Assembly: GCA_020160935.1 (NCBI GenBank)
Contig: JAIUPL010000006.1
Location: 1-64,000, forward strand
DNA length: 64,000 nt
Direction of reading: 5' to 3'
Source of the DNA: Bacteroidota bacterium
GTDB lineage: Bacteria; Bacteroidota; Bacteroidia; Chitinophagales; Saprospiraceae
Part shown: positions 24,776 through 34,710 of the stretch, one piece after another
Position numbering within the stretch: the first letter of the stretch is position 1
How the letters are laid out: each line of letters begins with the position of its first letter
Translations under genes and position numbers: made by a program
Notes under the pieces: generated by a model
What the model was told of the DNA's origin: nothing
The model's input: the letters and a program-made list of their open reading frames with translations, nothing else
Databases searched by the model: none

Positions 24776-26914
24776 ATGCGCCTTACCGTTTTCGTTTTTT
24801 TGTTTTTCAGCCACCTTTCCAACCTCATGGCCACGCACATCGTGGGCGGAGAAATTACCTACAAATGCCTGGGCAATGACCTGTACCGGGTGCGACTGAC
24901 TGTTTACCGGGATTGTTACAATGGAGAGCCCTGGTTCGATGACCCCGCATCCGTAGGTATATACGACAAAGACTGGAATCTGGTAGGAGAATTGCCCATA
25001 GAAGTCATCGATAGCGACAACGATACCCTGCCGATCATACTGTCCAATCCTTGCCTCGTAGCGCCTCCCAATGTGTGTGTACACCGTATGACCTACGACG
25101 GGGTAGTAGAACTTCGGGTAAAAGATGGGGGCTATACCGTTGTGTACCAACGCTGCTGCCGCAATACCCTGATCCGCAACATCATCAATCCCCTGGCTAC
25201 CGGGGCGTCTTTTATTGCTGAAATTTCCAAGCGAGCCTTACAGGAATGCAATACCAGCGCTGTTTTCAACAACTGGCCGCCAGTGGCCATCTGCGTCCAC
25301 GAACCCATCGATTTCGACCACTCTGCCTCGGATGCTGATGGCGATTCGCTGGTGTATCGCCTTTGTACGCCGCTGACCGGGGCTTCCGAAATGTTTCCCA
25401 TTCCGCAGCCGCCCAATCCGGGCCCTTACCAGCAAATCACCTGGAAAAATCCGTACAATATCAGCAATATGCTGGGCGGCGACCCGCTTACCATCGATCC
25501 CGCCACCGGGTTTCTCACAGGCGTGCCGAACACGCTCGGGAATTTTGTCGTCGGCATTTGTGTCGATGAATTTCGGGACGGACAAATTCTGTCGACCACT
25601 CGCCGCGACTTCCAGTACAACGTAGCGGATTGCGGGCAGCCGGTGGCGGCGTTTTTTGCGCCTGCTGTGGTGTGCGACACCTTGCGGGTGGCTTTTGAAA
25701 ACCAAAGCACAACGGCCAATATTTATAAGTGGTATTTTGACCTGGAAGGCAATCCCGAACTTACTTCCACACTGCAAAATCCGGTGTTTGTTTATCCGGA
25801 CACCGGCTCTTACCTGGTTGCGCTGATTGCCGGTACGGAAGGCGCCTGCAGCGATACGGTGTACCAAATCATCCACCTCACGCGCTCGACAGCCAATGCA
25901 CAGATCGATATTGATTTTCCGGATTGCAATGAAACGGGTGCTGTTTTGCATGTGACCGACCTGAGCAGCGACCCTGCTAATGGTATTCAGGCCTGGAAAT
26001 GGCGACTGACCGGCCCCAACAACACCCTGCTGCAATCGACCGTGCAGAATCCGGATTTTATTTTGGCGCATTCGGGGGTGTACCAATTGATGCTGACCGT
26101 CACTTCGGGCAACGGCTGCACTAATACCCTCACTTTACCCCTGGAATCGCCATATCCGCCGGTCGATTTACTGGCCGACAGTCTGGCTATTTGTACGGGC
26201 GAAAGCATTGCCTTGTTCCCAAGCGCCGATCCGGATTTTACCTACACTTGGTCGCCCGATGAAGATATTTCCGATCCGCATGCTTCCAACCCGCTCGCTT
26301 CTCCAGATTCTACAAGGGTGTACACGGTTTCTATTTCGGGAAATGGGCCTTGTGTGATTCAAAAGCAGGTAAAAGTGGCGGTGTTAAATCCCGGCGCACT
26401 GGTGGTAACAGCGACACCCGATATTATTCTGGCTGGCGGCAGTTCACAACTGGAAGCCACATTCCCGGGCGCAACCGGATTCGTATGGGAGCCCCCTGCG
26501 AGCCTTTCCAATCCTGATATTTACAACCCTGTGGCGACTCCGGTGGATTCTACAACCTATCACGTAATGGCTTTGTTGTCAAGTGGTTGTGACGTGAGTG
26601 GCATGGTTACTGTGCGGGTCTTGTATCCCGAATGCGGGGAGCCGTATATCTTTTTTCCTACCGCTTTTTCACCCAATGGAGACAACGAAAACGATGTGCT
26701 GAAACTGGAAAGCAGTTATGTCAAGGACGTTTACTGGATGGTGTACAATCGTTTCGGCGAGAAATTATTTGAAGCATTTGGCCCGGACGACGCCTGGGAT
26801 GGGACGTACAAGGGTGTGCCGCAACCAGCCGAAACGTATGGGTATTATCTGCGGGTGCGCTGCGCCAACGAACGGGAATTGATACGAAAAGGCAACATAA
26901 CTTTGTTGCGATAA
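24776..26914 (+). CDS. Large surface protein with PKD-like domains and T9SS type B (gliding-associated) sorting domain
   Basis: 712 residues from the ATG at 24776, which begins the signal peptide (MRLTVFVFLFFSHLSNLMA). The N-terminal part starts THIVGGEITYKCLGND, a signature of a common Bacteroidota adhesin family. In the middle are PKD/Ig-like beta-sandwiches (~320-620: YPDTGSYLVALIAGTEG, LAHSGVYQLMLTVTSGNGC, YTWSPDEDISDPHASNP). The end is a gliding motility-associated C-terminal domain (~640-712: FFPTAFSPNGDNENDV, YNRFGEKLFEA, WDGTYKGVPQPAETYGYYL), the type B T9SS signal. Probably an adhesin displayed on or released from the surface. Next gene is 25 nt downstream on the same strand. Confidence 0.92.
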   Translation: MRLTVFVFLFFSHLSNLMATHIVGGEITYKCLGNDLYRVRLTVYRDCYNGEPWFDDPASVGIYDKDWNLVGELPIEVIDSDNDTLPIILSNPCLVAPPNVCVHRMTYDGVVELRVKDGGYTVVYQRCCRNTLIRNIINPLATGASFIAEISKRALQECNTSAVFNNWPPVAICVHEPIDFDHSASDADGDSLVYRLCTPLTGASEMFPIPQPPNPGPYQQITWKNPYNISNMLGGDPLTIDPATGFLTGVPNTLGNFVVGICVDEFRDGQILSTTRRDFQYNVADCGQPVAAFFAPAVVCDTLRVAFENQSTTANIYKWYFDLEGNPELTSTLQNPVFVYPDTGSYLVALIAGTEGACSDTVYQIIHLTRSTANAQIDIDFPDCNETGAVLHVTDLSSDPANGIQAWKWRLTGPNNTLLQSTVQNPDFILAHSGVYQLMLTVTSGNGCTNTLTLPLESPYPPVDLLADSLAICTGESIALFPSADPDFTYTWSPDEDISDPHASNPLASPDSTRVYTVSISGNGPCVIQKQVKVAVLNPGALVVTATPDIILAGGSSQLEATFPGATGFVWEPPASLSNPDIYNPVATPVDSTTYHVMALLSSGCDVSGMVTVRVLYPECGEPYIFFPTAFSPNGDNENDVLKLESSYVKDVYWMVYNRFGEKLFEAFGPDDAWDGTYKGVPQPAETYGYYLRVRCANERELIRKGNITLLR

Positions 26915-26939
26915 ATGATATTTCACCCAAACCACTCCC

Positions 26940-28688
26940 ATGTTCCGATTAATCTGTTTTCTTGTAATATCTGTGTTTCCGGTATTTTCATTTGCCCAGA
27001 TTTCTTTTCTGCCATTTGAATCGAAACCACTGAACACTTACCTGCAATCTGTCGGCATTGCCGACTTTAACCGCGATAACAGAAACGACCTGGCAGTAAT
27101 GACCGGATTTTCCAACAATCCGGAAATAGATTTTAAGTTGCTGGTGTATTACCAAAACCAACAACGCAAATTCGATTCGCCGATCATGTATGCAACGGTC
27201 GACAATTTTCAGGGCTCGCGAGACATGGTCGTACACGATCTGAATGCGGATTTTTACCCGGACATTGTTTTCATTTTTCAGGATTCTGTCGGCATTATTT
27301 ACAATGATCAGAACGGTGGATTTATGCCGGTTGTCAAAATGTATTCGGGCGTTATCACAAGTGCTCTGGCTGTGGGCGATCTCAATCACGATGGCATACC
27401 GGATATTGCTACCACCAACGGAAATGAGCAGTTTTTAACCTTGTTTATCGGTTCTGCAAATAATACTTATTCCATAAGCCACCTGCCAGCGCCATACAAT
27501 TGTGGCCGGGATATGGAAATTGCTGATTTCAATTACGATGGTTTGTACGACCTGGCTTATATCTACGCGGGCCTGACCGGCGGCTTTTACATTACCTATC
27601 AACAGACCGATGGTACATTCGGCACACCCCAGTTTTTTCTTCCGGATGTTACGGAGCCGCTTCCCACTTTGCCGTATAGTTTGGGTTTGGGTGATTTGAA
27701 TGCTGACGGAAAAATGGATCTGGTCACAAGTTCGCCCTGGAATACGCCTTATTGCAACCTGAACCTGTGGTTTCAGGGAGCCAATGGTATTCCCGGCCAA
27801 CCGCAGACTCGTCCTGCATATGATATCCCCGAACCGGTGGAAGTGACGGATATAAACTGTGACGGCAAGCCGGAGATTATGGTGTTGAATGGCGGCTGGT
27901 TGAAAATGACTGTGTATGATGGCAATCCGACAGGCGATTACAGTTCGTATCACCAGATCGAAATTCCGTATTGCACGCATTATGGAGCCAAGGGATTGGC
28001 CGTAGAAGACCTGAATGGCGATGGCATGAAAGATGTAGCCATAGCGGGGTTCAGAGAAGTGGTGATCCTGTATAACAATGCTCCCAAGTCGGTATTTCAA
28101 CCCGTTTCAACACACATTTACCTGTCGGGCGTTCAAACAACAGTACAATCAGACACCGCTTTTACCATTCCTGCTTCATTTACCCGTACCACCATCGATA
28201 CGGTTGATTATGTGCGACTTGTACGGTTCGATTCATTGGTTACAACGCAATACTGGATAGAGAAGATTATTCACCAGGACAGTGTGTACTTAGAGGAAAA
28301 AACGACCTGCGCAGGGGTATTGAAGGATACCATATTTTCGAATTATTCCTATTCGGAATTTTCGCCTGCCGGTATCGATACGGTGCTGGTTTTTTCGAAA
28401 GTCGATTCGTTTTTCCTTCCCAGACCCACGCTCACTTATTCCATGTATCCAAATCCCGGAAATGGAGAACTGTTTGTGAAGTTTTCGGACAACCTGTACT
28501 TGAATTTTCACACCGTCGATCTGTATGCCTCTGACGGAAAGAGGGTAGGGGCGAACACCTATCAGGTGATTTGGCCCACTGCCAGCCTGCTGGAACTTGA
28601 TTTCAAACATTTGCCCGCCGACGTTTATGTGTTGAAGTTTGCTTCAGAAAAAATATCCTTTACTGAAAAGTGGGTAAAAGTGGATTGA
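26940..28688 (+). CDS. FG-GAP/VCBS repeat protein with T9SS type A sorting domain
   Basis: 582 residues: signal peptide (~1-20), then about six FG-GAP/VCBS repeats (VGIADFNRDNRNDLAVMTGF, VGDLNHDGIPDIATTNG, IADFNYDGLYDLAYIY, LGDLNADGKMDLVTSS, VTDINCDGKPEIMVLNG, VEDLNGDGMKDVAIAG) that build an integrin-like beta-propeller with Ca-binding Asp loops. A linker follows, then the type IX sorting domain (~500-582: YSMYPNPGNGELFVKFSD ... DVYVLKFASEK ... KWVKVD). It follows the type B protein closely and is likely in one transcript. Surface or secreted binding protein. Confidence 0.9.
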   Translation: MFRLICFLVISVFPVFSFAQISFLPFESKPLNTYLQSVGIADFNRDNRNDLAVMTGFSNNPEIDFKLLVYYQNQQRKFDSPIMYATVDNFQGSRDMVVHDLNADFYPDIVFIFQDSVGIIYNDQNGGFMPVVKMYSGVITSALAVGDLNHDGIPDIATTNGNEQFLTLFIGSANNTYSISHLPAPYNCGRDMEIADFNYDGLYDLAYIYAGLTGGFYITYQQTDGTFGTPQFFLPDVTEPLPTLPYSLGLGDLNADGKMDLVTSSPWNTPYCNLNLWFQGANGIPGQPQTRPAYDIPEPVEVTDINCDGKPEIMVLNGGWLKMTVYDGNPTGDYSSYHQIEIPYCTHYGAKGLAVEDLNGDGMKDVAIAGFREVVILYNNAPKSVFQPVSTHIYLSGVQTTVQSDTAFTIPASFTRTTIDTVDYVRLVRFDSLVTTQYWIEKIIHQDSVYLEEKTTCAGVLKDTIFSNYSYSEFSPAGIDTVLVFSKVDSFFLPRPTLTYSMYPNPGNGELFVKFSDNLYLNFHTVDLYASDGKRVGANTYQVIWPTASLLELDFKHLPADVYVLKFASEKISFTEKWVKVD

Positions 28689-28701
28689 CCTTGACCATGC
28701 T

Positions 28702-29400
28702 TTACCAGTCCAGGTTTTCCTGAAAAATCACCTGTCTGTTGCTCATATCGAACGCACAGAGATACCCCAGTCCTGCTTTGTCTACAAATCGCTCATGGGA
28801 AAATACACACCCTGTGTCGATATCCAGATATTGCTGATTATCAAGGTGTTGCAACTGGATTTTAGTGGTTTGTACTTGCACTGGCGTATGGCCGTGTACA
28901 ATGGTTCGCTGGCCCAGCCAGTCATACTGAATATCACCGTACCAATGGCGAATCCAGCACATGCGATTGGACGGCAGCAAAGGATCGGGCATGGAAAAAT
29001 CTAGCCCGGCATGCACCAGAATGTAGTCGTTTGTTTCGATTACATAAGGCAAGGTTTGCATCCAGGCCAGATATTTCTCCGGAATTTCAGCAATGGTTTT
29101 TACGCCAAAACTATCCATAGTATCTTTTCCGTCGGTGAGCAGCCAACGATCCAGGCCGGTAAAATCGCCCTTGGCCGCCTGTAATACCAGTTCTTCGTGG
29201 TTGCCGCACAAGCATTGTACCTGATAACCGCGTTCTTGCAATTTAAAAATCGTGTCGATCACGCCTTTGGAGTCGGGGCCCCGGTCGACATAATCACCCA
29301 AAAGAAACAACTGATCGGTTGTGCCCAGCGCCAGCCGATCGAGCAAGGCGAGGAACGTAACACTGCATCCGTGAATATCTGAAATGGCTATCTGGCGCAT
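28702..29400 (-). CDS. Metallophosphoesterase, serine/threonine protein phosphatase type
   Basis: 232 residues from the ATG at 29400. The five phosphoesterase blocks of the PrpA/lambda phosphatase group are visible: SDIHGC (D8, H10), GDYVDRGPDSKGVID, CGNHEELVL, VHAGLDFSMPD, and HGHTPVQ near the C-terminus. Binds two metal ions and dephosphorylates phosphoproteins or nucleotides such as Ap4A; the DRGPDSKG block favours the protein phosphatase branch. Downstream of recQ on the same strand with a 39-nt gap. Confidence 0.92.
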   Translation of the reverse strand: MRQIAISDIHGCSVTFLALLDRLALGTTDQLFLLGDYVDRGPDSKGVIDTIFKLQERGYQVQCLCGNHEELVLQAAKGDFTGLDRWLLTDGKDTMDSFGVKTIAEIPEKYLAWMQTLPYVIETNDYILVHAGLDFSMPDPLLPSNRMCWIRHWYGDIQYDWLGQRTIVHGHTPVQVQTTKIQLQHLDNQQYLDIDTGCVFSHERFVDKAGLGYLCAFDMSNRQVIFQENLDW

Positions 29401-29439
29401 AAAATCTCTGGGTAAAATGTGGAACAAGGATCAGAAAAC

Positions 29440-31344
29440 CTATTCTGCCCACGATAAGTTCCCGTCTTCGTTTTGCACGAGTTTTTGCTCGTCGAGTAAA
29501 TACGCCAGCACTTTGGCTACCGTTTCCTGTCGTTTCAGCGCGAAAGCCTTGAGCACTTCGCCCGGCGGCAGGGCTTCTTTTTTCAGGATTTCCCTGATCT
29601 TTTTCTCGTAGGATTCGAATGCGTCCGTCGACACATCACTTTTGTTTCTGCCGGTACACACATCGCAAATGCCGCATCGTTTGCTGTCGGATTCTCCAAA
29701 ATAAGCCAAGAGCAACTGACTGCGGCATTGCAGGGTTTCGGCATATTCGATGGCCTTTCTGACGCGTTCGGCGGCACGTTCCTTGCGCCAGTTGAGTTTT
29801 TGGTAGTCAATGCGCAGGTTTTCGGCGGCTACGCGTTCGTGGGTAAAGGTGAGTTGCGGTTTGTCTTTTTGCGGCTCGTACAGGAGCAGCCCTTCTTTGC
29901 CGGCCGTGTTCAGCACCTGTCGGATGTTTTCTACCGGCAGATTGGCGTAACGCGCCAGCAAGGCTTCACTGATTTCCAGAAACTGGCTGTTGATGCCCGG
30001 ATAGGCCCGCAGCATTACTTTTATGACGGTATCTGCCTGTGGCTGCCGGAGTTGGTAGTCGTAAATGGCTTCCCGACTGGCCGTGACTTGTGCGCGCGCC
30101 ATGGTAATTTCTGCGTCGTTAAGCGCTAACCAGCCTTCCTGTTCCAGGATTTTCAGCGCGGCATGGGTAGGGCCTTGCTCCAGTTTGAAGGCGGCACAAA
30201 AGGCGGCCAGGTCAAAATCGAACGACTCTCCCAGTCCTGCTCCAATGGCTAATTGGGTATAACTCCCCAGGGCCTGATATACCCTGCTCATCATTTCAAT
30301 GGTCGGGAATGCCGTTTCCAGGTGGTACCGCAGGCTGTCGGCATCGGATGGTGCAAACAGCAGCGTAGCGTATGCCTTTTTCCCGTCGCGGCCCGCGCGG
30401 CCTGCCTCCTGAAAATAGGCTTCGAGGCTTTCCGGCAAATGCAGGTGTACCACAATCCGAACATCGGGTTTGTCGATGCCCATGCCGAATGCATTGGTAC
30501 ACACCATGATACGCATTTGCCCGTCTACCCATTGCGCCTGTCGCGTGTTGCGCTCTTCCGGAGTCAAACCTGCATGGTAAAACCCCGCGTTGATAAGGTT
30601 TTGTTGTAAAAAATGGCTGATTTCCTTCGCTTCACCCCTGCTTCGGACATACACAATGCCAGAACCGGGTACGTTTTTCAGAATATCCAGCAGTTTTTCC
30701 CGCTTTTTTGATTCATATAAAACAGAATAGGATAAGTTCGAACGCTGAAAACTCTGCTGAAAAAAGCAGGGTTTCCGAAAGCCCAGTTTTTCCTGAATAT
30801 CCGTCACCACATCTGAAGTGGCAGTGGCCGTAAGCGCCAGCACGGGAACGCCGGGAAGAATCTCGCGCAACTCGGCTATGCGCAGATACGGCGGCCGAAA
30901 ATCGTAGCCCCACTGACTGATACAATGCGCTTCGTCGACCGCCAGCAGGTTGACGTTCATACGCTGGATGCGCGCCTGCGCCAGATCGGTCAACAAACGT
31001 TCGGGGCTGAGGTACAGCAACTTGTAAGCGCCATTGCAGGCATTTTCCAACACAATATCAATCTCGCGGCGGCTCATGCCGGAATACAGCGCGGCAGAAG
31101 GAACGCCGCGTTTTTGCAGGTTGGCTACCTGGTCTTTCATCAGGGCGATGAGGGGAGAGATGACCAGGCAAATGCCTTCCCGGCACAAAGCCGGCACTTG
31201 GTAACAAATGGATTTTCCGCCTCCAGTAGGCAATAATGCCAGTGTATCTTTCCCCTCAAGTACCGAACGAATAATATCCTCCTGCAAGGGCCGAAATGCG
31301 TCGTAGCCCCAGTATTGTTGCAGGATGGAATGTGGTTCGGCCAT
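29440..31344 (-). CDS. recQ: ATP-dependent DNA helicase RecQ
   Basis: 634 residues. Helicase core: Walker A LLPTGGGKS (~38-45), DEAH box (137-140, VDEAHCISQWGYDFRP), motif VI QEAGRAGRDGK. RQC domain follows with the zinc cysteines near 545-570 (CRSQLLLAYFGESD...CGICDVC). Shorter than RecQ enzymes with HRDC: the end (~570-634) is only a small winged region. Unwinds DNA in recombination repair. The gene's 5' leader is the TTATTGG fold-back repeat, which begins about 8 nt upstream of the ATG. Confidence 0.96.
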   Translation of the reverse strand: MAEPHSILQQYWGYDAFRPLQEDIIRSVLEGKDTLALLPTGGGKSICYQVPALCREGICLVISPLIALMKDQVANLQKRGVPSAALYSGMSRREIDIVLENACNGAYKLLYLSPERLLTDLAQARIQRMNVNLLAVDEAHCISQWGYDFRPPYLRIAELREILPGVPVLALTATATSDVVTDIQEKLGFRKPCFFQQSFQRSNLSYSVLYESKKREKLLDILKNVPGSGIVYVRSRGEAKEISHFLQQNLINAGFYHAGLTPEERNTRQAQWVDGQMRIMVCTNAFGMGIDKPDVRIVVHLHLPESLEAYFQEAGRAGRDGKKAYATLLFAPSDADSLRYHLETAFPTIEMMSRVYQALGSYTQLAIGAGLGESFDFDLAAFCAAFKLEQGPTHAALKILEQEGWLALNDAEITMARAQVTASREAIYDYQLRQPQADTVIKVMLRAYPGINSQFLEISEALLARYANLPVENIRQVLNTAGKEGLLLYEPQKDKPQLTFTHERVAAENLRIDYQKLNWRKERAAERVRKAIEYAETLQCRSQLLLAYFGESDSKRCGICDVCTGRNKSDVSTDAFESYEKKIREILKKEALPPGEVLKAFALKRQETVAKVLAYLLDEQKLVQNEDGNLSWAE

Positions 31345-31351
31345 GCCGTTT

Positions 31352-31544
31352 TAGTTATTGGTTATTGGTTACTGGTTATTGGTTATTAAGTTATTGGTTA
31401 TTAAGTTATTGGGAGTTGGTAAGGGTTGATTTAAAAAAAATACTATGCCACCCAACTTGGAAAGCCGGAAGTAGATTCAAGCCAACCCTTATCAACCCCT
31501 AATAACTTAATAACCAATAACCAATAACTAAACAACCAATAACA
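31352..31544. repeat. TTATTGG tandem fold-back repeat in recQ leader
   Basis: Left arm from 31352: repeats of GTTATTGG / AAGTTATTGG then GAGTTGGTAAGGGTTGAT. Right arm to about 31544: the reverse complement AACCCTTATCAACCCCTAATAACTTAATAACC and so on, with a ~50-nt non-repeated loop (about 31432-31483). The right-hand end of the structure reaches to within about 25 nt of the ATPase stop codon. Nothing else is in this 224-bp gap. Confidence 0.85.
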
Positions 31545-31568
31545 AAACGCAAAGAAAATGAAAACCCT

Positions 31569-32246
31569 TCACGAAACAATTCGCCCGTCTTCCATTTCAA
31601 TAATACGGTGGGTGTTTTCCGCAAAACCCTGGTCGTGGGTGACGATGAGCAAGGTCTGGTGATATACCTCGGCCAGTTCCTTAAAAATATCGAAAACGAT
31701 TTCGCTGTTTTTTTTGTCGAGATTGCCCGTTGGTTCGTCGCCCATCACAATGAGCGGGTCGTTGATAAGTGCCCGGGCAATGGCTACGCGTTGTTTCTGC
31801 CCGCCGGAAAGTTGGTTGGCATTTTTGTGAGCCTGATCGTCGATACCCAGGATTTTGAGGCGTTCCATGGCGCGGTGCTCCACTTCCTGCCGGGAATATT
31901 TTCCGAGTTTGAGGCCGGGCAGCATGACATTGTGCAGGACACTAAATTCATTCAGCAGGTAGTGGAACTGAAAAACAAAACCGATTTTTTCATTTCGCAC
32001 ACGCGCCAGTTCCGCTTCTTTTTTTTCGCGCATGTTTTGTCCGTCAATCACCAGATCGCCGCTGTAATCAGTATCCATCGTGGACAGGATGTATAGCAGG
32101 GTAGACTTTCCACAACCGGATTTGCCGATAACGGAAATGAATTCGCCGGAATTGACAGAAAAATTGATGCGATCCAATACCTGAATGGTCACCGGATCAT
32201 GGAAGTTTTTACTGATGTTTTTTGCTTCTAATACCGTACGAATCAT
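31569..32246 (-). CDS. ABC transporter ATPase (LolD/MacB type)
   Basis: 225 residues with Walker [10 protein letters not shown] (41-49), the [13 protein letters not shown] signature, Walker [12 protein letters not shown] and the switch His in IVTHDQGF. It belongs to the LolD/MacB/FtsE cluster and drives a membrane permease. Third gene of the operon adaptor, permease, ATPase, all reading leftwards. Its leader, between permease stop and ATG, is the (GGGGCAA)n repeat, so its translation could be tuned separately. Substrate could be a lipoprotein, a macrolide-like toxin or an outer-membrane component. Confidence 0.93.
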   Translation of the reverse strand: MIRTVLEAKNISKNFHDPVTIQVLDRINFSVNSGEFISVIGKSGCGKSTLLYILSTMDTDYSGDLVIDGQNMREKKEAELARVRNEKIGFVFQFHYLLNEFSVLHNVMLPGLKLGKYSRQEVEHRAMERLKILGIDDQAHKNANQLSGGQKQRVAIARALINDPLIVMGDEPTGNLDKKNSEIVFDIFKELAEVYHQTLLIVTHDQGFAENTHRIIEMEDGRIVS

Positions 32247-32278
32247 GCAAATAACTATTTGATTATTATTGTTTTAAC

Positions 32279-32338
32279 TTGCCCCTTGCCCCTTGCCCCT
32301 TGCCCCTTGCCCCTTGCCCCTTGCCCCTTGCCCCTTGC
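32279..32338 (-). repeat. (GGGGCAA)8 heptamer repeat in ATPase leader
   Basis: Eight perfect TTGCCCC units (plus-strand reading) plus a partial one. In the mRNA of the minus-strand operon this reads (GGGGCAA)8 and ends 32 nt before the ATPase ATG, directly after the permease stop. Four G4 runs separated by 3-nt loops make it a strong candidate RNA G-quadruplex. Confidence 0.95.
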
Positions 32339-32339
32339 C

Positions 32340-33599
32340 TCACTTACCTCTAATAATCACCACCGGGTCAATTTTGCTCGCTTTTCTCGCAGGAAAATAA
32401 CCGGCGAAGAAAGTAGTGATAATGGAAAATGTAATTCCAATTACATAATACACCAGGTCGTAATTGACCGGATACGTTGTGATAGTGGGCAATGCACTGG
32501 TATTAAACGGAATCTGATCGATGAGGAGCGATAAAACCAAACCAATGGCCAGGCCCACTGCGCCGCCAAAAAATCCGATGCTGACGGCGATACTCAGGAA
32601 AATGCGTCGCACATCCGAGCCCGAAAAACCAGTGGCTTTCAGAATAGCGATGGAGTCCATTTTTTCGTAGATCATCATGTTCAGGATATTGTAAATCCCG
32701 AATCCCGCTACGATCAGCAGCGTGATACCAACCACATAAGAGAGGAGTGAACGAATGAAACTGCCCGTTTCAAACTGTGCATTGACGCTTTTGATGTCTT
32801 CGGCATCCGTTTGAAAAATGCGGGCGTACTCTTTCGCTACGGCCGGCGCCAGGTTCAGGTCCTTCAGTTTGATCTGAATATCGGTGATGTAATTGGCCGA
32901 CTTTCCCATCAGTTTCTGGGCCGTTTCTACCGAAGTATAACTCTGAATTTTATCAAAATCCATAAACCCGGTTTGGAAAAAGCCCACCACTTTGAGCGGC
33001 ACCTGTTCCCCGCGGGAGGTGGTGACAAAAACAGTTTCACCGATGTCTGCCTGGAGTTTTTCAGCCACTCCTTTTCCCAATAAAATACTGTTGGGTATGT
33101 TTTTCAGGTCGATCGCCTTGCCTGCCACAATGTAGTCGTTGAAGGAGAAAAGGGACACTTCTGCCACCACATCCACGCCGTTGACAATTCCGTTGATGTC
33201 GACCACGCCTGCATTGTACAACACCGGTGCTACCACCCGAGGAGCCAGACCCAAGGCCCGATCGTCGGCACGAATAGCCTGCATGACGGCGCCGCTGTTG
33301 TAAATGTCCAGCCTTCCGCCGCTGGATTTAACCGACTCGATAAAATTATGACTTGATGCAAAAGACTCGCTCAGATTGACCGGCTGATCCGGGTTGGGTT
33401 TTATTTCTTTGAAAAGTCGGATATGCGGGGTGCGATTGAGCACCAGGTCGTCGAGCATGTCATTCAGCCCGTTCATGAAGCCGAGCAGGGTAATGAACAT
33501 GGCAATGCTGAAAGTAACGCCGATGGCGGCAACCAGTGTTTGTCGCCAGCGCGCCAGCAAAAGCGAACGAGCGATGCTGATGATAAGGCGCTGATTCAT
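32340..33599 (-). CDS. ABC transporter permease (MacB/LolC/FtsX family)
   Basis: 419 residues. One N-terminal membrane helix (~15-40), a large periplasmic MacB_PCD-like domain (~45-275), then three C-terminal helices (~290-310, ~340-365, ~375-400) with the FtsX-like segment GFSGSDVRRIFLSIAVSIGFFGG. It works with the ATPase and the periplasmic adaptor in a MacAB-like mechanotransmission pump. It overlaps the adaptor gene by ATGA (33596-33599). The ATG at 33599 is the first of the frame. Confidence 0.92.
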   Translation of the reverse strand: MNQRLIISIARSLLLARWRQTLVAAIGVTFSIAMFITLLGFMNGLNDMLDDLVLNRTPHIRLFKEIKPNPDQPVNLSESFASSHNFIESVKSSGGRLDIYNSGAVMQAIRADDRALGLAPRVVAPVLYNAGVVDINGIVNGVDVVAEVSLFSFNDYIVAGKAIDLKNIPNSILLGKGVAEKLQADIGETVFVTTSRGEQVPLKVVGFFQTGFMDFDKIQSYTSVETAQKLMGKSANYITDIQIKLKDLNLAPAVAKEYARIFQTDAEDIKSVNAQFETGSFIRSLLSYVVGITLLIVAGFGIYNILNMMIYEKMDSIAILKATGFSGSDVRRIFLSIAVSIGFFGGAVGLAIGLVLSLLIDQIPFNTSALPTITTYPVNYDLVYYVIGITFSIITTFFAGYFPARKASKIDPVVIIRGK

Positions 33600-34693
33600 T
33601 TTTCCGGCTTGATGATAATGTCCGAGGCGCTAAGTCCCGACAGGATTTCTACTTTCTGATAGTCTTTCAAACCGGTTTCTACCCTTCGTTTCTCTTCATT
33701 TTTCAGCATAACAAAGGAGTCCTGTACCAGAAATGCACGCGGAATGGTCAGCACTTGTTGTTTGGTACGCACCACAATATTGGCTTCTGCTGTGAGATTG
33801 GGATACAGTACTTCCGGTTTGCGCACAAAGGATGCTTCCACGACAAAAGTTCGGGTACGTTCGTTCATAATCGGATGAATCCGGTCGATCACGGCTTCGA
33901 AAGATTGTCCTTTGTAACTGTCGAGGCTGAGCAGCACTTTTTGTCCAGGGCGCAGCCGAACAATATCGAATTCATCCACTTGAAGTTCGATGTAGTAATC
34001 GCTGGCATCGCCTACGACGGCCAGCGGCATTTGAGGCGTTACGATTTCGCCGTTTTCCACCAGAATCGTGAATACCCGGCCGTCAGCAAGGCTTTTGATG
34101 GTGTAATCGTTTTGAAGCGTCCGGCTGATGGACAGGTTTTTTTGCGCTTGCTCTGCGGAAAACTGCAATTGGCGGCGCAATTCGTTGTAGCGAAGGATAG
34201 CCGTTTCGAGTGCCGTTTTTGAACCGGAAAAAGCCAGTTCCCGCGCTTCCAGTTCCACTTTGGAGCCGATTTGCTGCGCCCAAAGGCTTTGCTGACGAAC
34301 CATAAGTATGGAGTCGTTGCGGAGTTTCTGGCGGGCCAGGTCAATGTTTGCCCGCAATTCGTTGAGTTTGTCCTGTTGCGCTTGTACGGCTGCGAATTCT
34401 GCTGCCAGGCGCGCATTTTCGGTATTCAGTCGGGACGCCTCGCCGGAAACAACAAAGATTGGGTCGCCTTTTTTTACCAGGCTGCCTTCTTTTACCAGGG
34501 TTTGCTGGAGCAAGCCGCTGACGGTAGAGTGGACGTCGTACTGGTTTTTGCTTTTGATAACGCCTGAAGCGTAGACAGATTCAGTGATACTTTCTGTTTT
34601 GGGCTGAATTTGCTCGGCAGATTTCTTGCAGGCAGTATATAGAAACAAGACTGCTGTTAGTACAATGGCCGGGCGCAGTAAGGTGGGAAGCAT
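33596..34693 (-). CDS. Periplasmic adaptor (HlyD/MacA-like membrane fusion) lipoprotein
   Basis: 365 residues from the ATG at 34693. An upstream GTG would place the start within the promoter's -7 box, so it is unlikely. Lipobox near residues 17-22 (FLYTAC). Barrel-sandwich hybrid halves (~40-80, ASGVIKSKNQYDVHSTVSGLL; ~190-225, LADGRVFTILVENGEIV), a helical hairpin with heptads between (~85-185), then a beta-barrel/membrane-proximal part. It connects the permease to an outer-membrane channel; none is encoded nearby. First gene of the three-gene operon. Confidence 0.9.
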   Translation of the reverse strand: MLPTLLRPAIVLTAVLFLYTACKKSAEQIQPKTESITESVYASGVIKSKNQYDVHSTVSGLLQQTLVKEGSLVKKGDPIFVVSGEASRLNTENARLAAEFAAVQAQQDKLNELRANIDLARQKLRNDSILMVRQQSLWAQQIGSKVELEARELAFSGSKTALETAILRYNELRRQLQFSAEQAQKNLSISRTLQNDYTIKSLADGRVFTILVENGEIVTPQMPLAVVGDASDYYIELQVDEFDIVRLRPGQKVLLSLDSYKGQSFEAVIDRIHPIMNERTRTFVVEASFVRKPEVLYPNLTAEANIVVRTKQQVLTIPRAFLVQDSFVMLKNEEKRRVETGLKDYQKVEILSGLSASDIIIKPEK

Positions 34694-34710
34694 AGGTTTC
34701 GGCTTTGCCA

